From: UBA7359 sp041689615
Lineage (GTDB): Bacteria; Pseudomonadota; Gammaproteobacteria; Eutrophobiales; Eutrophobiaceae
Direction of reading: 5' to 3'
NCBI GenBank assembly: GCA_041689615.1
Contig: JBDNFW010000033.1
Span: forward strand, 124,001 to 188,000
DNA length: 64,000 nucleotides
Shown here: positions 42,861-52,157 of the stretch, in pieces
How positions within the stretch are numbered: position 1 is the first letter of the stretch
Layout: the number at the start of each line of letters is the position of its first letter
Position numbers and translations under genes: made by a program
Notes under the pieces: model-generated
Told to the model about the DNA's origin: nothing
Seen by the model: only the letters and a program-made list of their open reading frames with translations
Databases searched by the model: none

Positions 42861-43283
42861 ATGTTAAAAATAACCCTGATTACGGCTTTGGCCGCTATCT
42901 TATCTATAGGTCTACACTTTACAGCTTTGTTGTTAACAACAAAGATACTGGCAAAGTTTCATGGTATACATCCAGTCTCTATTGTCTTTTCATTATTACT
43001 CGCTGTTGTTGCCCATCTGTTGGAAATATTAATCTTCGCAATTGCATTAGAGTTCATGCTTTTACATGACATGATACGATTTTCGATAAACGCTCCTGAT
43101 TTTTTTGATATTTTTTATTTTTCCGGCACAACTTATACCACCGTCGGTTATGGTGATATCGTACTGATCGGCTCAGGTCGTATTATAGCTGTTGTTGAGT
43201 CATTAATGGGGCTAGTGTTGATTGCATGGACAGCATCGTTTACCTATTATGAAATGAACCGTAAGTGGACTAGAAATACTTAA
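42861..43283 (+). CDS. Two-helix potassium channel-like protein
   Basis: 140 residues with about three hydrophobic segments and the ion-channel selectivity-filter region GTTYTTVGYGDIVLIGSGR, where TVGYGD is the potassium-channel signature. It matches the small two-transmembrane channel family (Pfam Ion_trans_2), with one extra N-terminal helix. No cytoplasmic ligand-binding (RCK) domain is fused. It follows DUF2237 by six bases, so is probably co-transcribed with the Mla genes. Confidence 0.85.
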   Translation: MLKITLITALAAILSIGLHFTALLLTTKILAKFHGIHPVSIVFSLLLAVVAHLLEILIFAIALEFMLLHDMIRFSINAPDFFDIFYFSGTTYTTVGYGDIVLIGSGRIIAVVESLMGLVLIAWTASFTYYEMNRKWTRNT

Positions 43284-43309
43284 ATTTATTTATCACACTG
43301 GAGATAACA

Positions 43310-43630
43310 ATGGCAGAAGAAAATAACGGCAGCATCGTCATGGGCATGATTTGGATGTTCGTCATATCTCTTCTTTTATTCTGGCTACCGGGCATAGGTT
43401 CTCTCATTGCCGGTATTGTCGGCGGCAAACAAGCAGGCGGTGTTTTTGCCGGCATTTTAGCTGCGCTACTTCCGGGAATTGTTGTCGCAATAGCCTTGTT
43501 TTTTGCCGGAACGATGCTAACTGCTTTACCTGTTATCGGTGCCGTACTCGCTGGCAGCGGTCTATTACTATATGTATTTTATATCCCGCCCCTATTAGTC
43601 GGCGCACTAATCGGCGGATTACTTGCCTGA
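43310..43630 (+). CDS. Small Gly-rich membrane protein, unrecognised
   Basis: 106 residues, almost entirely hydrophobic with three to four membrane segments rich in Gly, Ala, Leu (LLLFWLPGIGSLIAGIVGGKQAGG, PGIVVAIALFFAGTML, PPLLVGALIGGLLA in part). The pattern GxxxG suggests tight helix packing. GGAG lies nine bases before ATG. No family is assigned with confidence. It lies 27 bases after the channel-like gene on the same strand. Confidence 0.65.
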   Translation: MAEENNGSIVMGMIWMFVISLLLFWLPGIGSLIAGIVGGKQAGGVFAGILAALLPGIVVAIALFFAGTMLTALPVIGAVLAGSGLLLYVFYIPPLLVGALIGGLLA

Positions 43631-43712
43631 TTCTGATTTGATTTGGATCAATGCCTTATTAAAATTAACTGCTACTATTTAAAAAATATCATTAATTTAA
43701 AAGGGAAAATGT

Positions 43713-45194
43713 ATGTTCGAAATTGCAGAATTGGGACACACTCTAAGTAAAGAGAAATATAAAAAACGTGTCCCTGAACTCAGAACTCAACTACTTGAAG
43801 TTCAAAACAAATTAGCCGACAGCAATTTTCCCGTCTTAATCTTGATCTCCGGTGTTGATGGTGGTGGTAAAGGCGACATCATCAACTTATTAAACGAGTG
43901 GATGGATCCGAGAGGTATTCAAACACACGCTTTTGATGTTCCAAGTGAAGATGAAAAAAAACGTCCTTCTTATTGGCGTTACTGGATGGCATTGCCTGCA
44001 ACAGGTCAAATAGGCATCTTTGTCGGCTCATGGTATAGCAATCCTATTTCGCAGTTCATCACTAAAAAAATTGATAGTGCTGACCTAGATTCACAGTTAT
44101 TACATGTTAATAACATTGAACGTGAATTAGTTGATGACGGCATGCTAATCATCAAGTGTTGGATACACATGAGTAAAGCTCAACAGAAAGAAAAATTAAA
44201 ATCTTATAAGAAAGATCCTGATAAAAAATGGCGTGTAACTAAAAAAGACCTTAAGCATTTAAAACTCTACGATAAATTTGCCAGTATTGCCGAACGTGTT
44301 ATTCGTGAAACTAGTACGGGACATAGTCCCTGGCTAATTGTTGATGGTTCAGATATCAAACATAGTGGTATTACTGTTGGCGAACATATTCTTAATCGCA
44401 TTAATGCTCATATAAAACTGCGCAGTATAAAAACACCAGTAAAAATTAATAAAGAAAAAGTCGACGTTGTTGAAAAAGAAATGAGCTTGCTTGGTTCACT
44501 TGATATAAGTCAGCAATACAGCAAAAAAGAATATAACGAGAAACTGGAAAAATATCAGGGCAAACTAAATTTACTTGCACGCGAAGCAAGGTTGAAAGGA
44601 ATTTCTTCAACGCTTGTGTTTGAAGGTTGGGATGCTGGCGGTAAAGGTGGTGCGATAAGACGAATTACGCATGCGTTAGATGCCAGACAATACCGAGTCA
44701 TACCTATTGCTGCACCGACAGACGAAGAAAAAGCACATCATTATTTATGGCGTTTCTGGCGACACGTACCTAAAGCCGGACAAATCACAATTTATGATCG
44801 TAGTTGGTACGGTCGCGTATTAGTAGAACGAGTCGAAGATTTTGCATCGAAAGAAGAATGGCTAAGGTCATACACAGAGATTAACGATTTTGAGGAAGAA
44901 CTCTCAGATGCAGGAGTTCTTGTTGTCAAATACTGGCTGCATATCAGCAAAGAAGAACAAGAGCGTCGTTTTAAAGAACGCGAACAAATCAGCTACAAGA
45001 AACACAAAATTACGGAAGAAGATTATCGAAATCGTAAAATGTGGGATCAATATGAAGATGCTGTCGACGATATGGTAACTCGTACCAGTACAGAGTATGC
45101 GCCCTGGCATCTGGTTGAAGCTAATGACAAACGTTTTGCGCGGATAAAAGTATTAAAAACCTACTGCGATGCATTAGAAAAGAAGCTGAACTAA
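43713..45194 (+). CDS. pap: Polyphosphate:AMP phosphotransferase, two-domain PPK2 (Pap)
   Basis: 493 residues with two PPK2 domains in tandem, the architecture of polyphosphate:AMP phosphotransferase (AMP plus polyP to ADP). Domain 1 carries the Walker A-like GVDGGGKGD, and domain 2 carries EGWDAGGKGGAIRR followed by YDRSWYGRVLVERVE. In domain 1 the equivalent of DRSWYGR is GSWYSNP, so it is probably the less active half, as in known class II enzymes. AAGGG lies seven bases before ATG. An imperfect stem-loop with T-run follows at 45279-45320. Confidence 0.88.
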   Translation: MFEIAELGHTLSKEKYKKRVPELRTQLLEVQNKLADSNFPVLILISGVDGGGKGDIINLLNEWMDPRGIQTHAFDVPSEDEKKRPSYWRYWMALPATGQIGIFVGSWYSNPISQFITKKIDSADLDSQLLHVNNIERELVDDGMLIIKCWIHMSKAQQKEKLKSYKKDPDKKWRVTKKDLKHLKLYDKFASIAERVIRETSTGHSPWLIVDGSDIKHSGITVGEHILNRINAHIKLRSIKTPVKINKEKVDVVEKEMSLLGSLDISQQYSKKEYNEKLEKYQGKLNLLAREARLKGISSTLVFEGWDAGGKGGAIRRITHALDARQYRVIPIAAPTDEEKAHHYLWRFWRHVPKAGQITIYDRSWYGRVLVERVEDFASKEEWLRSYTEINDFEEELSDAGVLVVKYWLHISKEEQERRFKEREQISYKKHKITEEDYRNRKMWDQYEDAVDDMVTRTSTEYAPWHLVEANDKRFARIKVLKTYCDALEKKLN

Positions 45195-45278
45195 AATTAT
45201 TTTTAATTCTCGCAATTCTTTAACATTCCCACTTTATAATTCGCTTTACGCTGGAATTAGCTAAATAATGGCCTTTTA

Positions 45279-45320
45279 CCTTTAAAAACCACAATATATG
45301 GTGTTTTTTAAGGCGTTTTT
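45279..45320 (+). terminator. Imperfect stem-loop with T-run after pap
   Basis: CCTTTAAAAACCAC (45279-45292) pairs with GGTGTTTTTTAAGG (45300-45313) with minor bulges, followed by CGTTTTT. It is a plausible terminator between pap and the Sel1 gene. Confidence 0.5.
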
Positions 45321-45424
45321 CCACTACAATTTGTACAACTTTACAAAACAGCGATTTTGTCATAAACCATAATTGCAACAACTACTTAGAAAATAATCTC
45401 GGATTAATAGAGGACTGATTTTTA

Positions 45425-47836
45425 ATGACTCGTTTTCTGTCAATCGCCCTACTTTCGTTTTGCTTCACCTTTTCTGCGCAAGCAGATATTTACAGTGCCA
45501 GCAACGCGCTATCACGAGGCGATTACGAAACTGCCGTAGCGGAATTTACCAAACTCGCGGAAAAAGGCGATGCCAGTGCTCAAGCCAACCTCGGCTATAT
45601 GTATTATGCCGGTGAAGGTGTCCCTCAAGACTACGAAAAAGCCGTTTATTGGTATAGAAAAGCGGCAACTCAGGGAAATAAAGATGCGCAATACAATCTT
45701 GCCGTTTCCTATGCATTTGGTGAAGGTGCTAAACAGGACTTAACCGAAGCGGCTATCTGGTATCGCCGCGCAGGTGAACAAGGTCATGTTGTTTCACAGT
45801 ATAGTCTTGGTATTTCATACGCTTATGGTGAGGGTGTACCTCAAGATCAAAAAGAAGCGTCTCGCTGGTTTAAGAAAGCCGCAGATCAAGGTTATGCCCG
45901 AGCACAGGTTCAATTAGGAAGTATGTATCACACTGGTGAAGGTGTTGAGCAAGATTATCTGGAAGCGTCTCGTTGGTATCGTCTGGCAGCAGATCGCGGC
46001 GATGCAACAGCGCAATACAATCTCGGCACGATGTATCGTTCGGGTAAAGGCGTAGAACAAAACTATGCACAGGCAAAACGTTGGTTCAGACAAGCTGCTG
46101 ATCAAGGATATGCTGCAGCGGTAAATGAGCTTGCTAGTCTAGAACGTTCTGCTGCTGCAAATGTTGCAACACGAACGATTCAGGCAAAACCGGAAATACC
46201 GATAGTTAAAGAAGCCCTCCCTGAACCTGCTCTCGTTAAAGAAGCTGAACCTATTGCTGAAATAAAAGCAAAGCCTGTTGAAGAAAAAGTTGCTGTTCAA
46301 AAAGCAGTACCTAAGGAAGTCGTACAGACAACAACTCCTGAAATTACTACTGAAAAGAAGCCGCTCTTTAGTGTAGAAAAAGAAGGCTTATTGTCACTTG
46401 ATGACGCTGACCTTGATATTGCTGAGCCTAAACCTAAGGTAGCTGTTGAAGCGAAAGTTGAAGAGAAAGTTGTCGCACAAACACCAGAATCTGAAAAAGT
46501 TATATCGGCTGAAACCATTGTAGAGGAGCCTAAGGTTACAAAAGTCGTTGAAGCTGATGATTCATCCGCTATTCGTAACGCATTAGGTATGCCCGCAGCA
46601 AAAGAAACTGATGTTACTAATGACGAAACAAAATCATCCGCTGGTTTCTTCGATAAGCTGTTTGCCAAAAAAGAAAGTACTCAACCTGACACAACAGTAA
46701 CAAAAGAAGTTGCTGAACCAATTAAGGAAGATCCTGTAGTAAAAGCTAAACCTAAAGTTAAAAAAGAAGTTGTTATCACACCAAGAGTTTATCCGGAAGA
46801 TGTAAAAGCGACTGAGCTTGCTGCTGTTCAAGAAACAAAACCCGATGAAACAGTTGAAACTATCGTTGAACAAGAAACAGAAAAAACAGCATCAGAAGAA
46901 GCTAAGCCTTCCGGCGGTTTTTTAGATAAGTTATTTGGCAAAAAAGAAAGTTCAGAACCTGATAATAAAATTACAGAAGAAATTACAAAAGTAGTTGAAG
47001 AAGAACCTGTTATAGAAGTTAAAGAAAAAATTACTCCTGCGCCTGCCGTTAAAAAAGAAGTCGCTGTTACACCAAGAGTTTATCCAGAAGATATAAAAGT
47101 CGCTGTAAGTGAACCAGATGACAATGTAATTAACAAAGCGCTGGGCTTGCCTTCATCCGCAGCTAGTGAAGAAACAAAATCTTCAGGTAGTTTCTTCGAC
47201 AAATTATTTTCAACTAAAGAAACTTCAGAACCTGATGTCACAGCGACAGAAGATATTGCTAAAGTAGTGGAAGAAGAACCTGTTATAGAAGTTCAAGAGG
47301 AAATTATTCCTGAACCTGAGATAGAAGAAAAGCCTGTAGAACAAGGAAACTCTTGGGGAAAAACAGCAAGCGAAATAGCAAAAGAAACTGAAGAAAAAGA
47401 AAAGTCTTCTGGCGGTTTATTTTCTGCTATTGGTGGTTTCTTTTCAGGCAAAGATAAAACTGAAAGTGGCGATGTATTAATAGCAAAAGTAGAAGAGCCT
47501 GCTCCTGTAGTTGAAGAAATCGAACTTGCTCAAGAAACTGAAACAGATTTAAGTCAATACAGTGTTCAGGCAGGTCGACGCGCTTTAACGAATAATGATT
47601 ATGATGAAGCCTTAAAACAATTCAAGCCTTTAGCAGAAGCTGGTGACAGTGAAGCACAATCACATCTTGGTTCACTTTATTATGTTGGTAAAGGTGTTAC
47701 AAAAGATTTAAACCAGGCATACAACTTGTATAAAAAATCTGCTGACCAAGGAAACGTAGATGCGCAATATAGTGTTGGCAATATGTTTTTACTCGGAGAA
47801 GGCGTAGAACAAAATAATGTAAACGCAGCTAAATAG
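45425..47836 (+). CDS. Giant exported Sel1-repeat protein, N-terminal part up to in-frame amber codon
   Basis: Signal peptide (residues 1-~20, ending AQA) followed by six or seven Sel1 repeats to about residue 240 (NLGYMYYAGEGVPQDYEKAVYWYRKAA type), then ~450 residues of acidic, Pro/Val/Lys-rich linker with repeated GFFDKLFAKKE-like motifs, then new Sel1 repeats. It ends at TAG 47834 in the middle of a Sel1 unit (NNVNAAK-stop-YTLASEQGH) where Trp (TGG) is expected. The frame then continues unbroken to 49567. A truncated protein would still carry the export signal and most of the linker. GAGGA lies about ten bases before the ATG. Confidence 0.8.
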   Translation: MTRFLSIALLSFCFTFSAQADIYSASNALSRGDYETAVAEFTKLAEKGDASAQANLGYMYYAGEGVPQDYEKAVYWYRKAATQGNKDAQYNLAVSYAFGEGAKQDLTEAAIWYRRAGEQGHVVSQYSLGISYAYGEGVPQDQKEASRWFKKAADQGYARAQVQLGSMYHTGEGVEQDYLEASRWYRLAADRGDATAQYNLGTMYRSGKGVEQNYAQAKRWFRQAADQGYAAAVNELASLERSAAANVATRTIQAKPEIPIVKEALPEPALVKEAEPIAEIKAKPVEEKVAVQKAVPKEVVQTTTPEITTEKKPLFSVEKEGLLSLDDADLDIAEPKPKVAVEAKVEEKVVAQTPESEKVISAETIVEEPKVTKVVEADDSSAIRNALGMPAAKETDVTNDETKSSAGFFDKLFAKKESTQPDTTVTKEVAEPIKEDPVVKAKPKVKKEVVITPRVYPEDVKATELAAVQETKPDETVETIVEQETEKTASEEAKPSGGFLDKLFGKKESSEPDNKITEEITKVVEEEPVIEVKEKITPAPAVKKEVAVTPRVYPEDIKVAVSEPDDNVINKALGLPSSAASEETKSSGSFFDKLFSTKETSEPDVTATEDIAKVVEEEPVIEVQEEIIPEPEIEEKPVEQGNSWGKTASEIAKETEEKEKSSGGLFSAIGGFFSGKDKTESGDVLIAKVEEPAPVVEEIELAQETETDLSQYSVQAGRRALTNNDYDEALKQFKPLAEAGDSEAQSHLGSLYYVGKGVTKDLNQAYNLYKKSADQGNVDAQYSVGNMFLLGEGVEQNNVNAAK
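47834..47836 (+). other. In-frame amber codon splitting the Sel1 gene
   Basis: TAG replaces TGG in a Sel1 unit (AAK-W-YTLA expected). Upstream and downstream frames are identical and open for 803 and 576 codons. Other genes here use TAG as an ordinary stop (for example chpA, gor), so it is not a general recoding. Confidence 0.8.
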
Positions 47837-47842
47837 TACACC

Positions 47843-49567
47843 TTGGCGAGCGAACAAGGACATGTGGCTGCTAAAAATAATCTTAAGAGCCTTGAAAAAC
47901 TTGAAGCCTTAAATCGCGAAAACCAGTTAAAGCTGGATGCAATGGCAGCAGAGCAAAAAGCAAAAGAAAACTCCGTTCCTGAAGTTGCAAAAGAGCCAGA
48001 AGAAATTATTACTTTGGATGAACAAACTAATGAGCCGGATTCTGAAACTACTGTGACGGAAGAAAAAACTGGTTTACTTGGTTTGTTAGGCGGTTTATTT
48101 GAAAGCAAGCCTCCTGAAAATAAAACAACTGAAGAAGTTGAAAATAATATCAATGAAGTATCATCTGAAGCGGTTAATAACGTCGAGGTTGTTGAACGTG
48201 AACCAGCAATAACAGAACTCAATCCTGCTGTAGAGGAAACAGTTCCGAATCAGACGAATAGATCATCAGAAACTGAACAATCAAACAATATAGCAGCAGT
48301 CGATGACTCTACATCCACAACGTCTGAGTCACCTGGTTTCTTTAAAAATTTATTTGGAAGCAATGATGTAGAAAAAACAAGTGAAGTAGATAGCATTGAT
48401 CTTGATGTAGCAGAAGCAATAGAAATTATTGATACCGAAGCTGTTGAGCCTAAAGAAGTTATTATCGTTGAAACTGAAGTTGTAAAAATCGAAGAAGTAA
48501 CTAATGAAGCAGATGTCACTTTAGCAGAAACAACCGACGACATAGACAGCACAGAAGAAGCCGGTGGTTTATTTGGCTTTCTTGGCAACGTTTTTTCTTC
48601 TGACAAGAAAAACGAAACCAATGATAGCGAAGCAGAAACCCCTGAAGAAATTGCCATGCTTGAAACGGAAGCTGAGCAAACAACAAGTAATATTGATGAA
48701 GCAGTAGTTGAAGAAGTAACAGCAAAAACAGAAGTGGAACGATTACGCCCGCTGGCAACACAAGGCGACCAAGATGCTCAATATAGACTTGGCGCACTTT
48801 ATTATTCTGGCAGTGACGTTAAACAGGATTACTCTCAAGCGGCACTCTGGTATCGACGCGCAGCAGAACAAGGTAACGTTGATGCTCAGTTTAGTTTGGG
48901 AAACATGTTTTTAATGGGTGAAGGCATAGGACAAGATGATAATCAAGCTGCGCATTGGTATGAGCTGGCAGCCGAACAAGGTCATAGTTCAGCAAAACAT
49001 AATCTTGAAAGCCTTAAAAATATTCAGGCAAGTAGTCCACAAATTGAAACGGAATCAACTGCTAATAAAGGTCAGTTAATCAGTCTCGATGATCAAGCTT
49101 CTCAAACAACAAGCGAAGATACGACAGGTAAAGCAGAATACGAGCAAGGATTAGCCCATGCCTTTGGTGATGGCGTACCTCAAAATGATCGAACGGCTTT
49201 TAATCTATTTTATGAAGCGGCTGAAAAAGGTTATGTTTTGGCACAATACAAACTCGGCGTTGCTTTTGCTTATGGTGAAGGCGTTCGACAAGATCCGAAA
49301 AAAGCGGTGGAATGGTATCGTAAAGCTGCTGAACAAGGTCATACCATTGCTCAAAGAAATTTAGCAACCATGTATCTTGATGGCAAAGGCGTTGAGCAAA
49401 GCAAAGTTCAAGCGCTTGCCTGGTATCAAGTTGTGGCTAATGCAGGCAATGCAATGGATTTACGCCGTCGCGATATGCTTAAAAAAGAACTGACTGATGT
49501 AGAGCTTTCAGAATCTCAGCAACTGGCAGAACAAATATCCAACCGCATAACAAACCCTTCTTTGTAA
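47843..49567 (+). CDS. Giant Sel1-repeat protein, C-terminal part downstream of the amber codon
   Basis: Continuation of the frame of 45425-47836. It holds the end of a Sel1 unit, a Glu/Val/Thr-rich linker with four hydrophobic motifs such as GLLGLLGGLFESK and GFFKNLFGS, three more Sel1 repeats after residue ~300 (AQYRLGALYYSGSDVKQD, AQFSLGNMFLMGEGIGQD), another linker and a final set of repeats (AYGEGVRQDPKKAVEWYRKAAEQ). It has no signal peptide or clear ribosome site of its own; the TTG at 47843 is only the first available codon. It is therefore probably expressed only by read-through of TAG, or not at all. Confidence 0.6.
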   Translation: MASEQGHVAAKNNLKSLEKLEALNRENQLKLDAMAAEQKAKENSVPEVAKEPEEIITLDEQTNEPDSETTVTEEKTGLLGLLGGLFESKPPENKTTEEVENNINEVSSEAVNNVEVVEREPAITELNPAVEETVPNQTNRSSETEQSNNIAAVDDSTSTTSESPGFFKNLFGSNDVEKTSEVDSIDLDVAEAIEIIDTEAVEPKEVIIVETEVVKIEEVTNEADVTLAETTDDIDSTEEAGGLFGFLGNVFSSDKKNETNDSEAETPEEIAMLETEAEQTTSNIDEAVVEEVTAKTEVERLRPLATQGDQDAQYRLGALYYSGSDVKQDYSQAALWYRRAAEQGNVDAQFSLGNMFLMGEGIGQDDNQAAHWYELAAEQGHSSAKHNLESLKNIQASSPQIETESTANKGQLISLDDQASQTTSEDTTGKAEYEQGLAHAFGDGVPQNDRTAFNLFYEAAEKGYVLAQYKLGVAFAYGEGVRQDPKKAVEWYRKAAEQGHTIAQRNLATMYLDGKGVEQSKVQALAWYQVVANAGNAMDLRRRDMLKKELTDVELSESQQLAEQISNRITNPSL

Positions 49568-49631
49568 TCGTTAACGACTAATAGCTTGTATACTCGTGCC
49601 AGTCTTGTTGTTTTCTGGCATCATAAGTCTG

Positions 49632-50432
49632 ATGAACAATCCGAATATAGAAAACATCATTGAAATTGAAGGTTTAAATACCTGGTACGGTGATAAACAA
49701 ATATTGTCAGATATTTCATTGAATGTTGTGCATAAAGAAATCATGGTCATTATGGGACACAGTGGTTCTGGCAAAAGCACACTATTAAGACATATGATTG
49801 GTTTAAACAAACCCGCATCAGGTTCAATCAAGTTATTAGATCAAGAAATCACCAGTCTTGATCGCAAGGAACTACATAAATTAAGAAGACGTATCGGTGT
49901 TGCTTTTCAAAATGGCGCTTTGTTCAGTTCGATGTCGCTACAAGAAAATGTAGAATTGCCTTTACGTGAACATACAAAACTCGATGAAAATACCATCCGC
50001 ATCATGTCTCGTCTTAAACTTGAGTTGATGAATTTAAGTGATAGCGAATCATTAATGCCGGCTGAACTCTCTGGCGGCATGTTAAAACGAGCAGGTTTAG
50101 CAAGAGCTGTTGTTATGGATCCGGATGTTCTGTTTTTTGATGAGCCTACAGCAGGGCTTGATCCGGTTACTTCTGCTGAATTAGATGATTTGATTTTGCA
50201 ATTACGTGATGCATTGAATATGACGATTGTTGTTGTAACACATGATCTTGATAGTGCGTTCAAAATTGCAGATAGAATTACCGTGCTTGATAATGGTCGT
50301 CAAATCATTACCGGCAGTAAAGAAATGATTAGAAACTTTCCTGACCCAAGAATCGTCAATATGCTTGAACGTAAAGCTATGGATGAGCTGGTCGATGCAG
50401 ATGATTATTTAGATAAACTGACACGAAAATAA
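49632..50432 (+). CDS. mlaF: MlaF-like ABC transporter ATPase (system 2)
   Basis: About 266 residues with Walker A GHSGSGKST, Q-loop FQNGALFSSMSLQEN, signature LSGGMLKRAGLARA, Walker B VLFFDEPTAGLDP and H-loop VVTHD. It is the second MCE-type ATPase in the window, and the FQNGALF/LPLREHTKLD region is typical of MlaF. An upstream GTG (49596) extends the frame by 12 unlikely residues; the ATG at 49632 is preferred. The permease gene begins five bases after the stop. Substrate presumed phospholipid or another hydrophobic molecule. Confidence 0.85.
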   Translation: MNNPNIENIIEIEGLNTWYGDKQILSDISLNVVHKEIMVIMGHSGSGKSTLLRHMIGLNKPASGSIKLLDQEITSLDRKELHKLRRRIGVAFQNGALFSSMSLQENVELPLREHTKLDENTIRIMSRLKLELMNLSDSESLMPAELSGGMLKRAGLARAVVMDPDVLFFDEPTAGLDPVTSAELDDLILQLRDALNMTIVVVTHDLDSAFKIADRITVLDNGRQIITGSKEMIRNFPDPRIVNMLERKAMDELVDADDYLDKLTRK

Positions 50433-50437
50433 GCAGA

Positions 50438-51226
50438 ATGAATACTTATAAAATAAAATCTTTATCTGTTATAGAAAATCAGTTAATCCGTCTCGGTATT
50501 GCAGGATTATTTCTACTCGAAACATTCCGTACAATCATATTGCCACCCTATTCTTTAAAACCATTAATAAAACAAATTGCCTTTATCGGAGCTCGATCAA
50601 TGTTAGTTATCATTGTTGCAGGTTTATTTGTCGGCATGGTGATAGCTCTACAATTTTATGACACTTTACTTCGTTTCGGTTCTATCAGTTTATTAGGCTC
50701 GGCTGTGGGTTTGAGCTTAATACGTGAACTTGGTCCAGTGATAACAGCATTGATGGTTATAGGTCGCGCTGGTTCAGCTATGTGTGCTGAAATCGGGATT
50801 ATGCGAGTGGACAATCAAATTGATGCATTGGAATGTATGGCGATTGATCCTTATCGTTATTTGTTTTCACCACGAATTCTCGCCGGTATTATTTGCGTCC
50901 CTATATTAACTGCCATCTTTATTCTGGTTGGAATATTTGGCGGCTATTTTGTCGGCGTTATTTTATTCGGCGTTAGCCCGGGTTCTTTTTTCCAAGGCAT
51001 GTCAGACACAATATTAAATAGAGATATCTTGATGTGCTTTTCAAAATCCATTGTCTTTGGTTTACTAATTGTCTGGATTGCTTGCGATAAAGGCTTTAAC
51101 CTGCATTTAGATAAACACGGCGCCTACGGTTCAGAAGGTGTCAGCCGCATAACAACCGAATCCGTTGTCATCTCTTCGATGGCAATTCTTTTTAGTGATT
51201 ATTTACTCAGTGCCTTGATACTATAA
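50438..51226 (+). CDS. mlaE: MlaE-like ABC permease (system 2)
   Basis: 262 residues with five to six membrane helices and the MlaE core LIRELGPVITALMVIGRAGSAMCAEIGIMRV, then DALECMAIDPYRYLFSPR and GVSRITTESVVISSMAILFSDYLLSALIL at the end (key blocks RELGPVITAL, GRAGSAM, EGVSRITT). It differs enough from system 1 (about half the residues in the core shared) to be a separate system and not a recent duplicate. It lies between the ATPase and MCE genes. Confidence 0.87.
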   Translation: MNTYKIKSLSVIENQLIRLGIAGLFLLETFRTIILPPYSLKPLIKQIAFIGARSMLVIIVAGLFVGMVIALQFYDTLLRFGSISLLGSAVGLSLIRELGPVITALMVIGRAGSAMCAEIGIMRVDNQIDALECMAIDPYRYLFSPRILAGIICVPILTAIFILVGIFGGYFVGVILFGVSPGSFFQGMSDTILNRDILMCFSKSIVFGLLIVWIACDKGFNLHLDKHGAYGSEGVSRITTESVVISSMAILFSDYLLSALIL

Positions 51227-51235
51227 ACTACAATT

Positions 51236-51688
51236 ATGAATAATAAACAACATACAGAACTACTGGTCGGTATCTTCATGCTTGCCGGCATTATTGCTAT
51301 TACCTTTTTGGCGTTGCGCATGGGTGATATCGGCTTATTTAATAACGACGAATACGTCATACAAGCTAAATTCACTTCTGCATCAGGTTTAAGAGAAGGC
51401 GCTTATGTCGAAATAGCAGGCGTGACTGTCGGCAAAGTCAAAAATATCGAATTTGACCCAGAGAGTTATCTAGCTGTGGTAAGCATTAGCTTGCCAAAAA
51501 CAATTAATGTACCTGAAGATTCCATCGCATCAATCAGAACAGCAGGCATCATTGGTGATAAGTTCATTAAAATATCTGCTGGTGGTAGTGATGATTACCT
51601 TGAGTCTGGTATGGAAATTATTGAAACAGAACCATCAATCAATTTAGAAGAGTTAATAAGCAAATATATCTTTGAATCAAAAGATTGA
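51236..51688 (+). CDS. mlaD: MlaD-like MCE-domain protein (system 2)
   Basis: 150 residues with an N-terminal membrane anchor (about 10-28) and one MCE domain: QAKFTSASGLREGAYVEIAGVTVGKVKNIEFD and IASIRTAGIIGDKFIKISAGGSDDYLESGMEI (key blocks SGLREGAYVEIAGV, AGIIGDKFIKI). Together with the preceding two genes it forms a second Mla-type transporter. No STAS gene follows; a PhnA-like gene lies 43 bases downstream. Confidence 0.87.
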   Translation: MNNKQHTELLVGIFMLAGIIAITFLALRMGDIGLFNNDEYVIQAKFTSASGLREGAYVEIAGVTVGKVKNIEFDPESYLAVVSISLPKTINVPEDSIASIRTAGIIGDKFIKISAGGSDDYLESGMEIIETEPSINLEELISKYIFESKD

Positions 51689-51731
51689 TTCTAGAATAAT
51701 AATTAAATTAACCCACTTTTCTAAATAATAT

Positions 51732-52073
51732 ATGAGTAAACTTCCAAACTGCAGTAAGTGCGGCTCAGACTACACCTATGAAGATCGAGAAATGTACATC
51801 TGTCCTGAATGCGCTTATGAATGGTCAATGGATGAATCTCAAAATTCTGATGAAGATGGACTTCAGGTTAAAGATTCCAATGGCAACCTGTTACAAGATG
51901 GAGACTCCATTTCAGTAATTAAAGATTTAAAAGTAAAAGGTTCCTCTTCTGTCGTTAAAGTTGGTAGTAAAGTGAAAAATATTCGCCTTGTTGAGGGTGA
52001 CCATGATATTGACTGTAAGATTGATGGAATTGGTGCGATGAAGTTGAAATCGGAGTTTGTTAAAAAGATATAA
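51732..52073 (+). CDS. yjdM: PhnA/YjdM-family zinc-ribbon protein
   Basis: 113 residues with an N-terminal zinc ribbon (CSKCGSDYTYEDREMYICPECAYEW, i.e. two CxxC pairs) and a C-terminal KOW-like beta domain (VKDSNGNLLQDGDSISVIKDLKVKGSSSVVK...DIDCKIDGIGAMKLKSEFVKK, seen as short repeats). This is the PhnA/YjdM family, formerly linked to phosphonate use but of uncertain function. It does not belong functionally to the Mla genes as far as the sequence shows. Confidence 0.85.
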   Translation: MSKLPNCSKCGSDYTYEDREMYICPECAYEWSMDESQNSDEDGLQVKDSNGNLLQDGDSISVIKDLKVKGSSSVVKVGSKVKNIRLVEGDHDIDCKIDGIGAMKLKSEFVKKI

Positions 52074-52157
52074 AACCGTTTTTTTATTTATTCATGTAAA
52101 CCTTTCTGCTATCTGCGCGTTAAACTGAATAACATAAAATTCAGGCACAAATACAAC

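Noticed and set aside
47834..47836. Genome-wide TAG recoding
   Set aside because: TAG is used as an ordinary stop by chpA, gor and the gene at 53930, with normal protein ends.
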